The notes under the pieces: generated by a model
What the model was told of the DNA's origin: nothing
The model's input: the letters and a program-made list of their open reading frames with translations, nothing else
Database searches by the model: none
Source: Candidatus Rifleibacteriota bacterium
GTDB taxonomy: Bacteria; Muiribacteriota; Ozemobacteria; Ozemobacterales; Ozemobacteraceae
NCBI GenBank assembly: GCA_012517355.1
Contig: JAAYVD010000103.1
Span: forward strand, 1 to 64,000
Direction: 5' to 3'
Length of the DNA stretch: 64,000 nt
Shown: one piece after another, positions 34,001-43,268 of the stretch
Layout: every line of letters starts with the position of its first letter
Position numbering within the stretch: position 1 is the first letter of the stretch
Translations under genes and position numbers: made by a program

Positions 34001-37000
34001 CAAGGCGGGGTCCGCCACCCGGGTGGTGGTGTCCAACCGGGTGCGCCAGGATGCCTCGGCGCACGGAGAGGTGGTTCCCGTGGCCGGCCCGGTCGACGCC
34101 TGGGAAGTGGTCTCGCTGGCCGATTCTCCCGGGTCCCTGCCACCCTCCTCCTCCCAGACCGGCCCCGCCACCCTATCGGCCGACGGCCCGACCCCGCCCG
34201 CCGTTTCCCCCGACTCCGCCTTGCCGTCGATGGCCCATCGGCTTGCAACGCCCTCGCCGACCATGCCACCGGCGCCGCCAGCGGTGCCGCCCGCCGGGGA
34301 CCCACCCGGGTCGGCGCACGCCCCCACAGCGGGCGGGGACACGGGCACTCCTCTTTCCACCCTTCTGCTCATCGGCTGGTTGACGGGAGCGTTCCTTCTC
34401 GCGGCCTCGTGGTGGATCCTGGAAAACGGGGTGACGGAACGGGCCACGGCCAGGACCCGCCTCCTCCTGGACCAGGATCTCACCCTGATGGAAACCCTGC
34501 TGACGCCGGAACTCGCCATCCGGGCGCACCTGAACGACCACCTCGCCTCCGCCACCCGGGCCGGGGCCGACGGGCTCGCCGCCCTGCCCGGGTTGCTGGC
34601 CGGCCTCGAGCCCGACCTGCCGGGCTCGAGCTGGGCCGTCCTCCGGTTCCGGCCCCTCGCCACCACCTCGCGGGCGGTCTTCGACAACCTCTCGGCCAGC
34701 CACGCCGGGCCCGACGGGGCCTCCCATCCCATCGACCCGGCGACCGTCCGCGCCCTCGACATCGGCGGCCACACCCCCCCCGGCAGCTGGACGATCAGCG
34801 GCCCGAACCTGCTGATGGACACAGCCGGCCAGGGGTTCGGCGGGACCGACGATTCGGTGTTCCTGCTGGCCGTGCCCGGGGAGACCGGCACCGAAGTGAC
34901 CGTCCGGGTGCGGGAGGTCGGCGAGTCGAACCTGCGGGCGGCGGCGGGGCTCATGGTCCGGCAGGGGCTGGCGGCCGACTCGCCGATGGTCTTCTTCGGG
35001 TGCCAGCCCCGCCAGCGGCTGACGACGTGGTACCGGGCGCCCGACTGGCCGATTCCGGTGGTCCTACGGGCCGACGACCTTCCGGGCCCGCTCTGGCTCA
35101 AGGCCCGCCTCCACCCGGGCGCGGTGGAGACGGCCTTCTCGTCCGACGGCCACACCTGGAACGGGGCGGAGGTCCTGCCCCTTCCCGCCAGCGGGCCGCG
35201 CTGGATCGGCCTGGCCGGAACCGCCCAGGCCACCGGGGTCGACAACCGGGCCGAGATGGCCGTGGTGGTCGCCAGCGGCGGCCTTCCCCTTCCCTGCTCG
35301 ACCGCTGCCCTGCCGCGGCTGGGCATCGCCACCCGGATGATCTTCCTGCGGTCGCTGACCGAGGCGGCGGACACGCGGGGCCATCTCGAGCTCGAAAACG
35401 CCTGGGATGCCGAGAAACCGGGCTTCTCCCTGAGCCGGGAGGATGAAATCCTGCGCGCCACCACCCTGTCGTCGCGCATCCCGATGTTCGGGGGCGAACG
35501 CGACTGGTTCGTGCTCCCCGTGCTGACTCCTGGCCACGCCCCAGCCGAGGGCGGGGTCCGGCTCCCCGTGGAGGTGGCCACAGCGGAAGCCCAACGCCCT
35601 TCCCGGCTGGGCAGGAACCTGGACGTCCGCTACCTGGCGGATGGATTGACCGGCCTGGCCATGCTCTGGCTGCCCCCGGGAACGACCACCGCGTCCACCG
35701 CCGCGGCGCTGCTGCCACGCCTTCTCCACCGCCGGGGCATCCGGGGCGGGGCGCTGCCCCTGCAGGCCGACTGCCCTTTCCCGGCCTTTTTCACGCCAGG
35801 CCTGTCCCTGACCAGCCTGTTGACGGGGGCGACGGGGGAGGACGGCACCGGCGAGGGTCTCCTGGAAGGGAGCCGGATCCTGCCGGGGGGGGATTCGCGC
35901 CTGGTGGCCTTCCGGCCCCTGGACTCGGCCGGCGCCGGGGCGGGCCGGGCCCGGTTGGCCCTGGCCTTCTTCCTCGTCTGGCTGGCGGTGGGTCTAGGAT
36001 CCCTGGTCACCGGCCCGTCGGGCGTGGGAATCCTCCGTCGGTCGCTGGGCCTCCAGCTCGTGGCCGGCTTCGCCGCGGCGGTGGTCCCGATCCTCGTGCT
36101 GACCGTCGCCCTGCTCGGACGGATGGGCGAGGAATACTCCACCCTCCTGGAAACGGAGAGCCGGAGGGGCCTGGAGCAGCGCCTCCGGCAGATCGACGAG
36201 AGCGCCCGCCTGTTCGCCGTCTGGCTGCCACAGGCGACCAGGAGGGCGGCCCGGGAGACGGCCCGCTGGCTCTCCCACGCCGCCGACCTCGGCCCGGCGG
36301 CCGTCCGCCGCCATCTCGAGGGCATCTATTCCCGCCTGTACCGGTGCGCGGCGCCCATCAAGTCGGTCAACTTCCTCGATCCCGCCTCGCACCAGGGGTC
36401 CTTTCCGCCACGCGAATCGATCGCCAAGCACGATATCACCGATGCCCTCCAGGTGAACGCGCTCCGGCAGAACATCCGGCGGCTGGAGGGGAAGGCCTTC
36501 TTCGGCGCCGCCGAAGGGAACGACCGGCCGGAAGACCTGCTGATCGGCAGCGAACTGGAAGACGGAAGGGTGATCATCGCCCAGACCATCGGCGAAGAGG
36601 CCAATCTCCGGTTGGGCCTCGATCTCGAGTGCATCGTCACCATCAAGATCGGCACCAACCGCCAGGAGACCTACCATTCGCGCTACCTCCGCGCGGCAGA
36701 CCGGCTCGAGGTCGGAAGGGCCCCCTTGTCACCACGGGGGGTGGAGCAAAACGCGGGTTTCGCGCCTCGCCAGGGGGCCGACCGGCCGGCCGCCGGTAGG
36801 GCCCCTTCAGCGCCGCGGTTGGCGGGGCCAACCGCCCGTCACGCGTCCGGCCAGGAGGCGGACCGCCGCATGGCACTCCTCCAGTTCCGCTGTTCGTATC
36901 CCTTCCGCACCCATCTGCTCGGGTGCTGGGAACAAGCCCTCGCCGGGTCTGCGGACGAGCCTTTGGCGTTGGCGTTCTCCGACGGTTCCCTGACCGGACT

Positions 37001-38195
37001 CCGGTTCCTCCCGGCGGGGGACCGGTTCCCTCCGAAAATGGGACTGCGCTACAACGTCACCCAGGACAGTCCCCAGCGGTGGCTCCTGCCACCCGGCCCC
37101 GCCTGGCTCGCCCTGCGGGCGGCCTACACGAACCAGCCCCTGTGGGAACTGGCGGGAGAAGGGCCGGGCGAGGCCCTCCGCATGGCCTATCCCTCCCGGC
37201 AGGGAACCGACCTGCTGCTCCTGGGCGAGATCGGCCTGGGCGCGCAGCGGGGGACACGGCAGACGGCCATCCGGAGCCAGGAGGGGCTGCTGCTCGCCAT
37301 CCTGGTCCTGACCCTGATCCTGGCCGGCTTGGCGGCCCGGGGGTTCATCGAGCCTTTGCGGACGCTCCGGGCCATGGCCGCCCGCATCGGCGAGGGCGAC
37401 TTCTCCGCCCGCTTCCCTCCGGGGTACCGCGACGAGTTCGCCGTCCTGGCCGGGGCGTTCGACCACATGGCCGAGGCCGGCGAAGAAGGGCGCCTGCTGG
37501 GCCGGTTCGTCTCGGCCGACGTCCGGGAGGTGGCCCGGACCGCCGGGGAAAGGCCCGACGGCCCGCGCGCCGAGCGCCGCGAGGCGGTCATCCTGTTCGC
37601 CGGCCTGGGGGGATTCAAGGAACGACTGGCCACCCGCGACCCCCGGAACCTGGTCGCCATGCTGAACCGGCACCTGGAGACCATGTCACGGATCATCCGC
37701 ACCCACGGCGGGGAGATCGACAAGTTCGTCGGCGACCGGATCCTGGCCGTCTTCCGGCCACCCCCCGGGCAGGAGGCCGTCCTGGCTCTCCCCGGCCCCG
37801 CCCGCTGCGCCCGGGAGATGCGGGCGGCCATGACCGAAACGGGCCTTTCGCGCGACCACACGGGGCGACAGGGGGGCGGTTCCGACCTCCCCTCGGTCGG
37901 AACCGGGTGCCGGCTCGGCGTGGGACTGGTCGCCGGCCAGGTCCTGGCCGGCATCCTGGGGTCGGCCGAGGTGCGACAGGAGTTCACGGTGATCGGCGAT
38001 CCGGTGAACCTGGCCTCGCGCCTCGCCGACCTGGCGGCGGCCCGGCCCGACGGCGGCGTGGTGCTCGACGGCGCGCTCGCCGCCCGGGTGGCCGCCCACG
38101 CGACCGCCTGGGACCTTCCGGTGCCGCGCCTCCTGGAAACGCGCACCGTCAAAGGCAAGACCCGGGCCGTCGAGATCCACCTCCTGCCCGACTGA
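31011..38195 (+). CDS. Double-module transmembrane class III adenylate/guanylate cyclase
   Basis: A 2394-aa membrane protein made of two similar modules, each with four TM segments, a HAMP domain and a class III cyclase domain. Module 1: TMs near 8-30, 380-403, 409-430 and 757-778, HAMP about 779-835, cyclase about 850-1040. A Pro-rich linker (1043-1113) follows. Module 2: TMs near 1114-1137, 1649-1669, 1677-1703 and 2093-2112, HAMP about 2113-2165, cyclase about 2185-2394. Cyclase 1 keeps both metal-binding Asp (D868 in TADIRSF, D912 in FSGDAL) but has Ala at the transition-state Asn and Arg positions (A988, A992) and Arg for the purine-selecting Lys. Cyclase 2 has Gly2198 for the first Asp but keeps Lys2238, Asp2242, Asn2333 and Arg2337. 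One composite site is expected. Two B-family repeats lie in module 2 and one in module 1. ATG at 31011 is chosen by the TM start and the -10 box. Confidence 0.85.
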   Translation: MRSAPSPSPRSTVAWLVPLLAALFPAFGFFWCARLMGDDPRADREEAWMRRTDGVARRLEPLSRPEFWFEESLRRLRHRIARQVARGRDVPTAVTASLRRPLLRRPLPLSVWAFAFPGGDLDAAPVMITGTAPGEVRLESTNRSVFGRLLVQTARRHAGLPSELGGKEWNRRLDGIFGHAITTATFRPSRMGKAFPTIFGREFQFAAWTILEADGRPVGALLAVTPNRPDRDVLAARQILANWDRRDVRPFFLEYPVTPTATGANRHEAGSAHEPPRTAARVPRSTHRQRAARVPGARHAARPVARLLRRVQDRLWLRPPDGVVDCLGRLRLPVEWMGAAIREGDWLGRVCPLDPSSRHLALLVGRSPPRPPNAAGLPAWAAGTAWVLGWLLLLSHRLLFGAFPSLGVRGNLLAALMALIALPLGFALSGGVRSLADRRENLRFAWQSGVQESLWRIDQESGRLLLHQRQVIRSICEDPAVVHRLQEIQRAGGSPAAFLGEMLEWVRQRGVPAEGVVVFGHRGFSGSCQKGTFPPELWDFGTYVVDEAIGRQMGGLPLPPGAEDLPLAKPVPRKGETVRKVIRAAMAPLRPGRITRLWLGGKHLLTSDFGILRANGEPWYLLAFVWDQRVAFRDFLRDTLARRPLPPGWLHRAAFAVEGDPEAAPGGGPGSGPAPLDDAGEGPELLACTSETRDRTRPPPAFLAGLAANGRNGIWWATSREGGEECLDLAVPCVAMPGMVLAARTSLASINRQIRREGAFLAGVLGLALSLPVFVAWILSRQMADPVRRLAAALQEVTAGNLGIRIAEDRPDELGQAGAELDRMVGHLRERHVLGRFVAPEVRDLVGGGNWQAALQGSVRHAAVLTADIRSFTTITESRPPEEVFQALEDHFTVLAPVVRAHGGTIDRFSGDALTAVFYGPPATAARRAMQAGVGLMRAHHDHQGARARAGSWPFAIGVGIDAGPVVTGIVGDAQVRLDHTVMGEPVARAAALEAASKAGSATRVVVSNRVRQDASAHGEVVPVAGPVDAWEVVSLADSPGSLPPSSSQTGPATLSADGPTPPAVSPDSALPSMAHRLATPSPTMPPAPPAVPPAGDPPGSAHAPTAGGDTGTPLSTLLLIGWLTGAFLLAASWWILENGVTERATARTRLLLDQDLTLMETLLTPELAIRAHLNDHLASATRAGADGLAALPGLLAGLEPDLPGSSWAVLRFRPLATTSRAVFDNLSASHAGPDGASHPIDPATVRALDIGGHTPPGSWTISGPNLLMDTAGQGFGGTDDSVFLLAVPGETGTEVTVRVREVGESNLRAAAGLMVRQGLAADSPMVFFGCQPRQRLTTWYRAPDWPIPVVLRADDLPGPLWLKARLHPGAVETAFSSDGHTWNGAEVLPLPASGPRWIGLAGTAQATGVDNRAEMAVVVASGGLPLPCSTAALPRLGIATRMIFLRSLTEAADTRGHLELENAWDAEKPGFSLSREDEILRATTLSSRIPMFGGERDWFVLPVLTPGHAPAEGGVRLPVEVATAEAQRPSRLGRNLDVRYLADGLTGLAMLWLPPGTTTASTAAALLPRLLHRRGIRGGALPLQADCPFPAFFTPGLSLTSLLTGATGEDGTGEGLLEGSRILPGGDSRLVAFRPLDSAGAGAGRARLALAFFLVWLAVGLGSLVTGPSGVGILRRSLGLQLVAGFAAAVVPILVLTVALLGRMGEEYSTLLETESRRGLEQRLRQIDESARLFAVWLPQATRRAARETARWLSHAADLGPAAVRRHLEGIYSRLYRCAAPIKSVNFLDPASHQGSFPPRESIAKHDITDALQVNALRQNIRRLEGKAFFGAAEGNDRPEDLLIGSELEDGRVIIAQTIGEEANLRLGLDLECIVTIKIGTNRQETYHSRYLRAADRLEVGRAPLSPRGVEQNAGFAPRQGADRPAAGRAPSAPRLAGPTARHASGQEADRRMALLQFRCSYPFRTHLLGCWEQALAGSADEPLALAFSDGSLTGLRFLPAGDRFPPKMGLRYNVTQDSPQRWLLPPGPAWLALRAAYTNQPLWELAGEGPGEALRMAYPSRQGTDLLLLGEIGLGAQRGTRQTAIRSQEGLLLAILVLTLILAGLAARGFIEPLRTLRAMAARIGEGDFSARFPPGYRDEFAVLAGAFDHMAEAGEEGRLLGRFVSADVREVARTAGERPDGPRAERREAVILFAGLGGFKERLATRDPRNLVAMLNRHLETMSRIIRTHGGEIDKFVGDRILAVFRPPPGQEAVLALPGPARCAREMRAAMTETGLSRDHTGRQGGGSDLPSVGTGCRLGVGLVAGQVLAGILGSAEVRQEFTVIGDPVNLASRLADLAAARPDGGVVLDGALAARVAAHATAWDLPVPRLLETRTVKGKTRAVEIHLLPD
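31803..31870 (+). repeat. B-family repeat, copy B7, inside the double cyclase gene
   Basis: CCGACACGAGGCCGGAAGTG followed by GCCGCCTCGGACGGCGGCGC and GAGTCCCCCGTTCCACGC. It encodes residues about 265-287 (Arg/Pro/Ala-rich) of the first extracytoplasmic region, in frame. Confidence 0.65.
36707..36850 (+). repeat. B-family repeats B8 and B9, in tandem inside the double cyclase gene
   Basis: B8 (36707-36770) contains GTCGGAAGGGCCCCCT, identical over 16 nt to intergenic copy B1, then CACCACGG and AAAACGCGGGTTTCGCGC. B9 (36789-36850) contains GGTAGGGCCCCTTCAGCG and the palindrome TTGGCGGGGCCAACCGCC. They encode residues about 1900-1947 in frame. Confidence 0.65.
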
Positions 38196-38213
38196 TGGCG
38201 CCGGCAGGGCCGG

Positions 38214-40214
38214 TCAGTCCACCTCGGCCCGCGCGGCCAGTTCCGCCCAGCGCGCCATCGACCGCTCCAGGCGGACGAGCAGGTTCTGCAGCTCGGTGGT
38301 CAGCGGGGCCACGGCCTGGAAATCCCCGGAGGGAACCGACAACAACGCCTCCAGTTCGGCCTGGCGGGCCTCGTCGACCGCGATGGCCCGTTCCAGGTCT
38401 TCCAGTTCGCGCCGCTCCTTGAAGGTCAGCTTCCGGAGCCCGGCGGCAACCGATCCCGACCCGGGCTTCGCCCCGGGCTCCGGCCCCGGCGCCGTGGCGT
38501 CGCCGCCCGGGCCAGCCGCCCCGCCCCCCCGCCCGGAAGAGCCGGCCGGGCCGCCTTTCCCGTGGGGACGGGCGGCGGCGGCCGCCGCTTCCGCCTCGGC
38601 CAGGGCGGCCTCTTCCCGGGCCTGGATCTCCAGGAACGTCGTGTAGTTCCCCGGATACCCGCGCAGCGTCCCGCCTTCCTCGAAGCGGAACAGGGAATCC
38701 ACCGCCCGGTCGAGGAAGGACCGGTCGTGGGAGGCGACGATCAGGCAGCCGGCGAAGGATTCCAGGTAGGCCTCGAGCGCCAGCAGGGTGGCGATGTCGA
38801 AATCGTTCGTGGGTTCGTCGAGCAGCAGCACGTTGGGGGAGCCCATCAACAGGCGCAGCAGGGCCAGCCGGCGGCGTTCCCCGCCCGACAGCTTCCCGAT
38901 CGGGCTGTAGGCCTGGGCGGAGGTGAAGAGGAACCGCTCGAGCATCCGCGAGGCCGAGATGACGGTGCCGTCGGCGGTCTCGACATGGTCGGCGACCTGC
39001 GAGAGATGGTCGATGACCCGCCGGTCGTCCTCGAGGACCCGGCTCTCCTGGTCGAAATACCCGATCACCACGGTCTGACCGACGGTGACGGTGCCGGCAT
39101 CCGGCGGCACCCGGCCGGCGATGATCTCGAGGAGGGTGGTCTTCCCGGAGCCGTTGGGGCCGATCAGGCCAATGCGGTCGCCACGCTTCAGGCGGAGGGT
39201 GAAGTCCCGGATGAGGGTGCGGCCCCCGAAGGCCTTGGTGAGACCCTCCAGTTCGAGGATCTGGTTGCCGAGGCGGGAAATCCGCGCCGACAGCTCGAGG
39301 GTCCGCGCCGTCTCCTCCTTGGGGGCGGCCAGGAGGGCCCGGGCCCGTTCGACATGGGCTTTCTGCTTGGTGCTCCGGGCCTTGGCGCCCTGCCGGAGCC
39401 AGGCGAGTTCGCGCCGGATCAGGCCTTCGCGGCTGACGGCCTCGGCCTCCCGCTGGGCGGCCTGTTCCTCCTTCTTTTCCAGAAAGGCGGCGTAATTCCC
39501 CTCGTAGCGCTGCACCCTGCCCTTCTCGATTTCGAGCATGCGGGTGGCGACGCGGTCGAGGAAGGTGCGGTCGTGGGTGACCAGCAGGAGGGCGCCGGTG
39601 TATCTGGCAAGGTAGCTTTCCAGCCAACCGATGGTCTCGACGTCGAGGTGGTTGGTCGGCTCGTCGAGGATCAGCAGGTCGGGACGCAGGATCAGGCCCC
39701 GGGCCAGGGCGAGCCGCTTGCGCTGGCCTCCCGACAGGGTGGCGACCCGGTCGGTGGTGACGGTCAGCCCCAGCCGGTGGAGGACCGCCTTGGCGTTGTT
39801 TTCCAGGTCCCAGCCTCCGTGGATCTCGAGCTGGTGGCCCAGTTCGGTGACGCGCGCCAACCGCCGTTCGTCGTGCCCCCCGGCGGCCTCGAGGTCGCGG
39901 CAGGCCTGTTCGTAGTCGTGCAGGCGCCGGATCCGCTCGTGGCCCTGGTCGAAGACGGCATCGAGGACGGTCTGCCCCCCGTCGAACTCCGGGTTCTGGG
40001 GAACGTAGGCCACCAGACGATCGGCGGCCAGGACGACCCGCCCGCCGTCGGGGGGTTCCCACCCGGCGATGATCCGCAGGAGGGTGGTCTTTCCCGAACC
40101 GTTGCGGCCGATGATGCCCATGCGCTCGTCCTGGGCGAGGCCGAAGGTGACGTCCTCGAGGACGGGACCCGCGCCAAACCGCTTGCGGACGGACTCCAGG
40201 GACAGGATGTTCAC
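38214..40214 (-). CDS. uup: ABC-F family ATPase, Uup type
   Basis: A 666-aa soluble protein with two ABC ATPase domains and no membrane segment, acting on ribosomes or, for Uup, on branched DNA and ribosome assembly. Domain 1 has GRNGSGKTT, signature [13 protein letters not shown] and [12 protein letters not shown]. Domain 2 has [22 protein letters not shown] and [13 protein letters not shown] charged linker separates them. An Ala/Gly/Pro-rich stretch precedes a C-terminal coiled coil ([16 protein letters not shown] onward), the Uup DNA-binding hallmark. The GTG at 40214 (VNILSLESV) follows GGAG with 8 nt spacing; the ATG at 40367 adds 51 residues that do not fit the family. It ends 19 bp from the cyclase gene, tail to tail. 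Confidence 0.88.
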   Translation of the reverse strand: MNILSLESVRKRFGAGPVLEDVTFGLAQDERMGIIGRNGSGKTTLLRIIAGWEPPDGGRVVLAADRLVAYVPQNPEFDGGQTVLDAVFDQGHERIRRLHDYEQACRDLEAAGGHDERRLARVTELGHQLEIHGGWDLENNAKAVLHRLGLTVTTDRVATLSGGQRKRLALARGLILRPDLLILDEPTNHLDVETIGWLESYLARYTGALLLVTHDRTFLDRVATRMLEIEKGRVQRYEGNYAAFLEKKEEQAAQREAEAVSREGLIRRELAWLRQGAKARSTKQKAHVERARALLAAPKEETARTLELSARISRLGNQILELEGLTKAFGGRTLIRDFTLRLKRGDRIGLIGPNGSGKTTLLEIIAGRVPPDAGTVTVGQTVVIGYFDQESRVLEDDRRVIDHLSQVADHVETADGTVISASRMLERFLFTSAQAYSPIGKLSGGERRRLALLRLLMGSPNVLLLDEPTNDFDIATLLALEAYLESFAGCLIVASHDRSFLDRAVDSLFRFEEGGTLRGYPGNYTTFLEIQAREEAALAEAEAAAAAARPHGKGGPAGSSGRGGGAAGPGGDATAPGPEPGAKPGSGSVAAGLRKLTFKERRELEDLERAIAVDEARQAELEALLSVPSGDFQAVAPLTTELQNLLVRLERSMARWAELAARAEVD

Positions 40215-40252
40215 GATCTGCGCTCCGTTGGGGAAGATGCCTGTGGCCTGCC

Positions 40253-40258
40253 ATTGTA
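40253..40258 (-). promoter_or_regulatory. Possible -10 box of the uup-like gene
   Basis: TACAAT on the - strand, about 39 nt before the GTG start at 40214. No convincing -35 was found. Confidence 0.3.
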
Positions 40259-40491
40259 GCATTCCTTTGTGCCAGGCATCCTTCCCGCTGCCTCCATCCC
40301 AGCAATGATCCATTTTCGGCCCAGTACGGTTCTGGTGGGTTCTGGCCCCCGAATTCTCTTCGTCCAAAGACCTGGGTTCCTCCGGATTGTGGCATCAAAT
40401 CATAAAAACTGTCATTGGCGGTACACGGATTTGGGAGTAAAGAAAGACGAAAAGATCCTGAAAACCCGCATGTAATCACAAATGAATCATT

Positions 40492-40545
40492 GCTGCCTCC
40501 ATCCCGCTGCCTCCTCCCGCTGCCTCCTCCCGCTGCCTCCTCCCC
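40492..40545 (+). repeat. Tandem repeat of a 13-bp unit
   Basis: Four adjacent units of GCTGCCTCCTCCC (the first with an extra A and the last with an extra C). A single unit with the same variant GCTGCCTCCATCCC also occurs at about 40288. Confidence 0.75.
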
Positions 40546-41056
40546 GCCGCGACAAGGGCCATTCCCCTGTCCCGCCCCCCTGGAGGCGGAGGCCCCCGCC
40601 GGGCTGTGCTATTTTCCCGGCATCTTGTACACCTTGCCAAAACATGTTCTTCTGCTCCGCCTTCCCGAGGGGCAGGACGGCCGCCTCGTCCGCGGCGTCA
40701 CCCTCCAGCTCCGGCTCGGGGAATGGGCCGCGCAGGCCCTGCGGTGGGAAGCGGCCGCCGGCCCCAACCGGATCCACGCCTGTTTTCCCACGACCCGCGA
40801 CCACGTGAAAGCCTAGTTCGAGGGGTTCGAGATCAGTGGGAAAGGCGGCGGACGCCGGCCTTTCGAGCCGGAACGGCTCGGGTTCCCCTTCGGCGAAAAG
40901 ACGGGGACGGGGGATGTCCCCGGAATTCGCCTGGCGCTCATCCGGCCGGCATTTTCCAGCCCGGCACGACCCCAACGGAGGCTCCGCCATCCGGTGCGCG
41001 CCCGTCCAGCGTCCCACCGGACGACGCCCACGCGACGGCCACGACGGGGTCCGACT

Positions 41057-41364
41057 GATACACTCCCGCGGAAGGGGCCATCACCATCACCGTGGAACCC
41101 CGCCCCGACGGCAAGCTGGCCTGGGTCTTCACCGACACGGGCATCGGGCTGACCGCCCAGGACAAGGACCGCCTGTTCAACAAGTTCTTCCGGGCCGACT
41201 CGGATTTCGTGCGCGCCGCGGGCGGAACCGGGCTGGGCCTGAACCTGGTGAAGAACATCGTCGATCTCCACCAGGGGGAGATCCTTGTCGACAGCTCGTT
41301 CGGCCAGGGATCGACGTTCACCGTGATCCTGCCCTCGGGCCGGCTGACCGACCCGGCCAGCTGA
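41057..41364 (+). pseudogene. Histidine kinase remnant (C-terminal ATPase part only)
   Basis: About 100 codons that read as the end of a sensor kinase HATPase_c domain. YTPAEGAITITVEP is the part just after the N box, TDTGIGLTAQDKDRLFNKFF gives the G1 and F boxes, and AGGTGLGLNLVKNIVDLHQG gives the G2 box; the usual ending FTVILPSG is present. Directly before YTP the frame meets a TGA stop, and no dimerisation domain, phospho-His or N-box Asn is found upstream in any frame. A GTG at 41092 could start a 90-aa peptide but it would lack the ATP lid parts needed for function. Most likely a 5-prime deleted kinase gene. Confidence 0.75.
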
Positions 41365-41457
41365 CCACGCCCGCCCGACCCCGGACGCCTGACCCCGGCC
41401 AGCTGACCCCGGCCAGCTGGCCCCAGACGCCCGACACCGGCCAGCGGACCCCGGGCC
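41355..41457 (+). repeat. Imperfect short tandem repeats
   Basis: Repeated units of GACCCCGGCCAGCT and close variants directly after the kinase remnant. They look like slippage-derived DNA with no coding potential. Confidence 0.6.
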
Positions 41458-41550
41458 ACCCTGCCAGGCCAGGTGATCGGCGATGGCCCACCCAAGCCGG
41501 AGTCCCTTGCAGAATGCCGTGGACACCTTCCGAAAGTCGGGGCCGAGAAG

Positions 41551-41664
41551 CGCAGAAACGGAATGAACCGGGAGGAGGTCAAGGAGGTCAAGGCGTTGCC
41601 TCGGCTACTGCGCTGTCGGACCACACTGGGCGCAGGAATGGGATGAACCGCGAGGAGGTCAAGG
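41551..41664 (+). repeat. Pair of 34-bp direct repeats
   Basis: 41551-41584 and 41631-41664 differ at 4 of 34 positions; both end in GAGGAGGTCAAGG. The first copy is followed by an extra AGGTCAAGG unit. Confidence 0.7.
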
Positions 41665-41680
41665 CAGGGCCGGTCAGTGA

Positions 41681-41974
<294 letters not shown>

Positions 41975-42032
41975 CCCCTTCGACCGATTCCCCGCCTGTC
42001 CACACCGCCGGCGGGGCGAGAGGAGAACGACC

Positions 42033-43265
42033 ATGGAATGGATCAAGGACAAGCGAAGCATCTCCCCCGACGCGCGGGTTCCCATCAAGTCGTGGTGCCC
42101 CGACCCGGAGGCCGAGGCCCTGGCCCAGGCCGCCAACCTGGCCGCCCACCCCGCCGTCGAGAGCCACGTGGCCCTGATGCCCGACTGCCACGTCGGCTAC
42201 GGCATGCCCATCGGCGGCGTCATCGCCTGCCGCGAGGCGGTCATCCCCAACGCGGTCGGGGTCGATATCGGCTGCGGCATGGGCGCGGTGCGCACCACGG
42301 CACGGGTCGAGAGCCTGGCCGACCGGCAGAAGGTGCGCGCCATCCTCGAAGCGGTCAAGCGCCGGGTGCCGGTGGGCGAGGGGCACAGCCACCAGACCCG
42401 CCAGGAATGGAAGGGGTTCGGGGAATGGGAGGACTCGCTCGGCGGCGAGGAACCCGGCTGGCTGGGCCCGCACGGCCTCGGCCACGACCGCCAGAACCTC
42501 GGCACGCTGGGGGGCGGCAACCATTTCATCGAGATCCAGGCCGGCGCCGACGGCACCGTCTGGCTGATGCTCCATTCCGGCTCGCGCAACCTGGGATACC
42601 GTGTGGCGGCCCATTACCACAAACTCGCCCAGGCCCTCAACGTGCGCTGGAAGACCGGGCTTCCCGCCGCCGACCTCGCCTTCCTGCCCCTCGACACCGA
42701 GGAGGGGCGGGCCTACGTGCGCGACATGCGGTTCGCCCTGGCCTACGCCGCCGAGAACCGCCGCCGCATGATGGCGGTGGTCAAGGAAGCGATGGCCGAC
42801 CACCTGCCGGGCATCGGGTTCCCCGAGGAGATCAACATCCACCACAACTACGCCGCCACCGAGACCCACTTCGGGCGCCCCCTGTGGGTGCACCGGAAAG
42901 GCGCCACCTCGGCCCGCCTGGGCGAACTGGGCATCATTCCCGGCAGCATGGGCACCCCGTCGTACATCGTGCGCGGCCTGGGCAACCCCGAGTCGTTCAC
43001 CTCCTGCTCGCACGGCGCCGGGCGAACCATGGGCCGCGCCGAGGCCAGCCGCCGGCTCACTCTCGAGGAGTGCGACCGCGCCATGGAGGGCATCGTCTAC
43101 GACCGCTGGCACAAGGGCGGCGGCGGCCGCCGCAAGAAGGGCGTCGGGTTCGACTTCGGCGAAGCCCCGCAGGCCTACAAGGACATCGACCGGGTCATCG
43201 CCAACCAGCTCGACCTGATCGAGCCGCTGGTCAAGCTCCGCCCCCTCGGCGTCATCAAGGGCTGA
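42033..43265 (+). CDS. rtcB: RNA-splicing ligase RtcB
   Basis: A 410-aa GTP- and Mn-dependent RNA ligase that joins 2-prime,3-prime-cyclic phosphate or 3-prime phosphate ends to 5-prime OH ends (tRNA and rRNA repair). Metal ligands are Cys81 in VDIGCGMGA, His164 in GGGNHF and His181 in LHSGSRNLG. The guanylylated His is His327 in CSHGAGRTMGR. Length equals that of E. coli RtcB (408 aa). GAGAGGAGAACGACC precedes the ATG. It sits directly after the broken rtcA, so end-repair by cyclisation has been lost while ligation remains. No archease or RtcR gene is in the window. It ends 3 bp before the convergent operon. Confidence 0.95.
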   Translation: MEWIKDKRSISPDARVPIKSWCPDPEAEALAQAANLAAHPAVESHVALMPDCHVGYGMPIGGVIACREAVIPNAVGVDIGCGMGAVRTTARVESLADRQKVRAILEAVKRRVPVGEGHSHQTRQEWKGFGEWEDSLGGEEPGWLGPHGLGHDRQNLGTLGGGNHFIEIQAGADGTVWLMLHSGSRNLGYRVAAHYHKLAQALNVRWKTGLPAADLAFLPLDTEEGRAYVRDMRFALAYAAENRRRMMAVVKEAMADHLPGIGFPEEINIHHNYAATETHFGRPLWVHRKGATSARLGELGIIPGSMGTPSYIVRGLGNPESFTSCSHGAGRTMGRAEASRRLTLEECDRAMEGIVYDRWHKGGGGRRKKGVGFDFGEAPQAYKDIDRVIANQLDLIEPLVKLRPLGVIKG

Positions 43266-43268
43266 AAG

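Larger units (their letters stand above)
40215..41056. other. Gene-poor region with relatively AT-rich stretch and degraded reading frames
   Basis: The part from about 40380 to 40500 is clearly more AT-rich than anything else in the window (for example AATCATAAAAACTGTCATTG). A 13-bp tandem repeat follows at 40492. From 40606 to 40816 a + strand frame encodes HVLLLRLPEGQDGRLVRGVT and some 40 further residues with protein-like composition, but it has no start signal and stops early; it may be debris. No promoter is convincing. Confidence 0.45.

Noticed and set aside
40415-40816. 133-codon + strand frame after the tandem repeat
   Set aside because: It runs through the tandem repeat, has no start signal, and only its last 60 codons look protein-like; treated as debris, not a gene.
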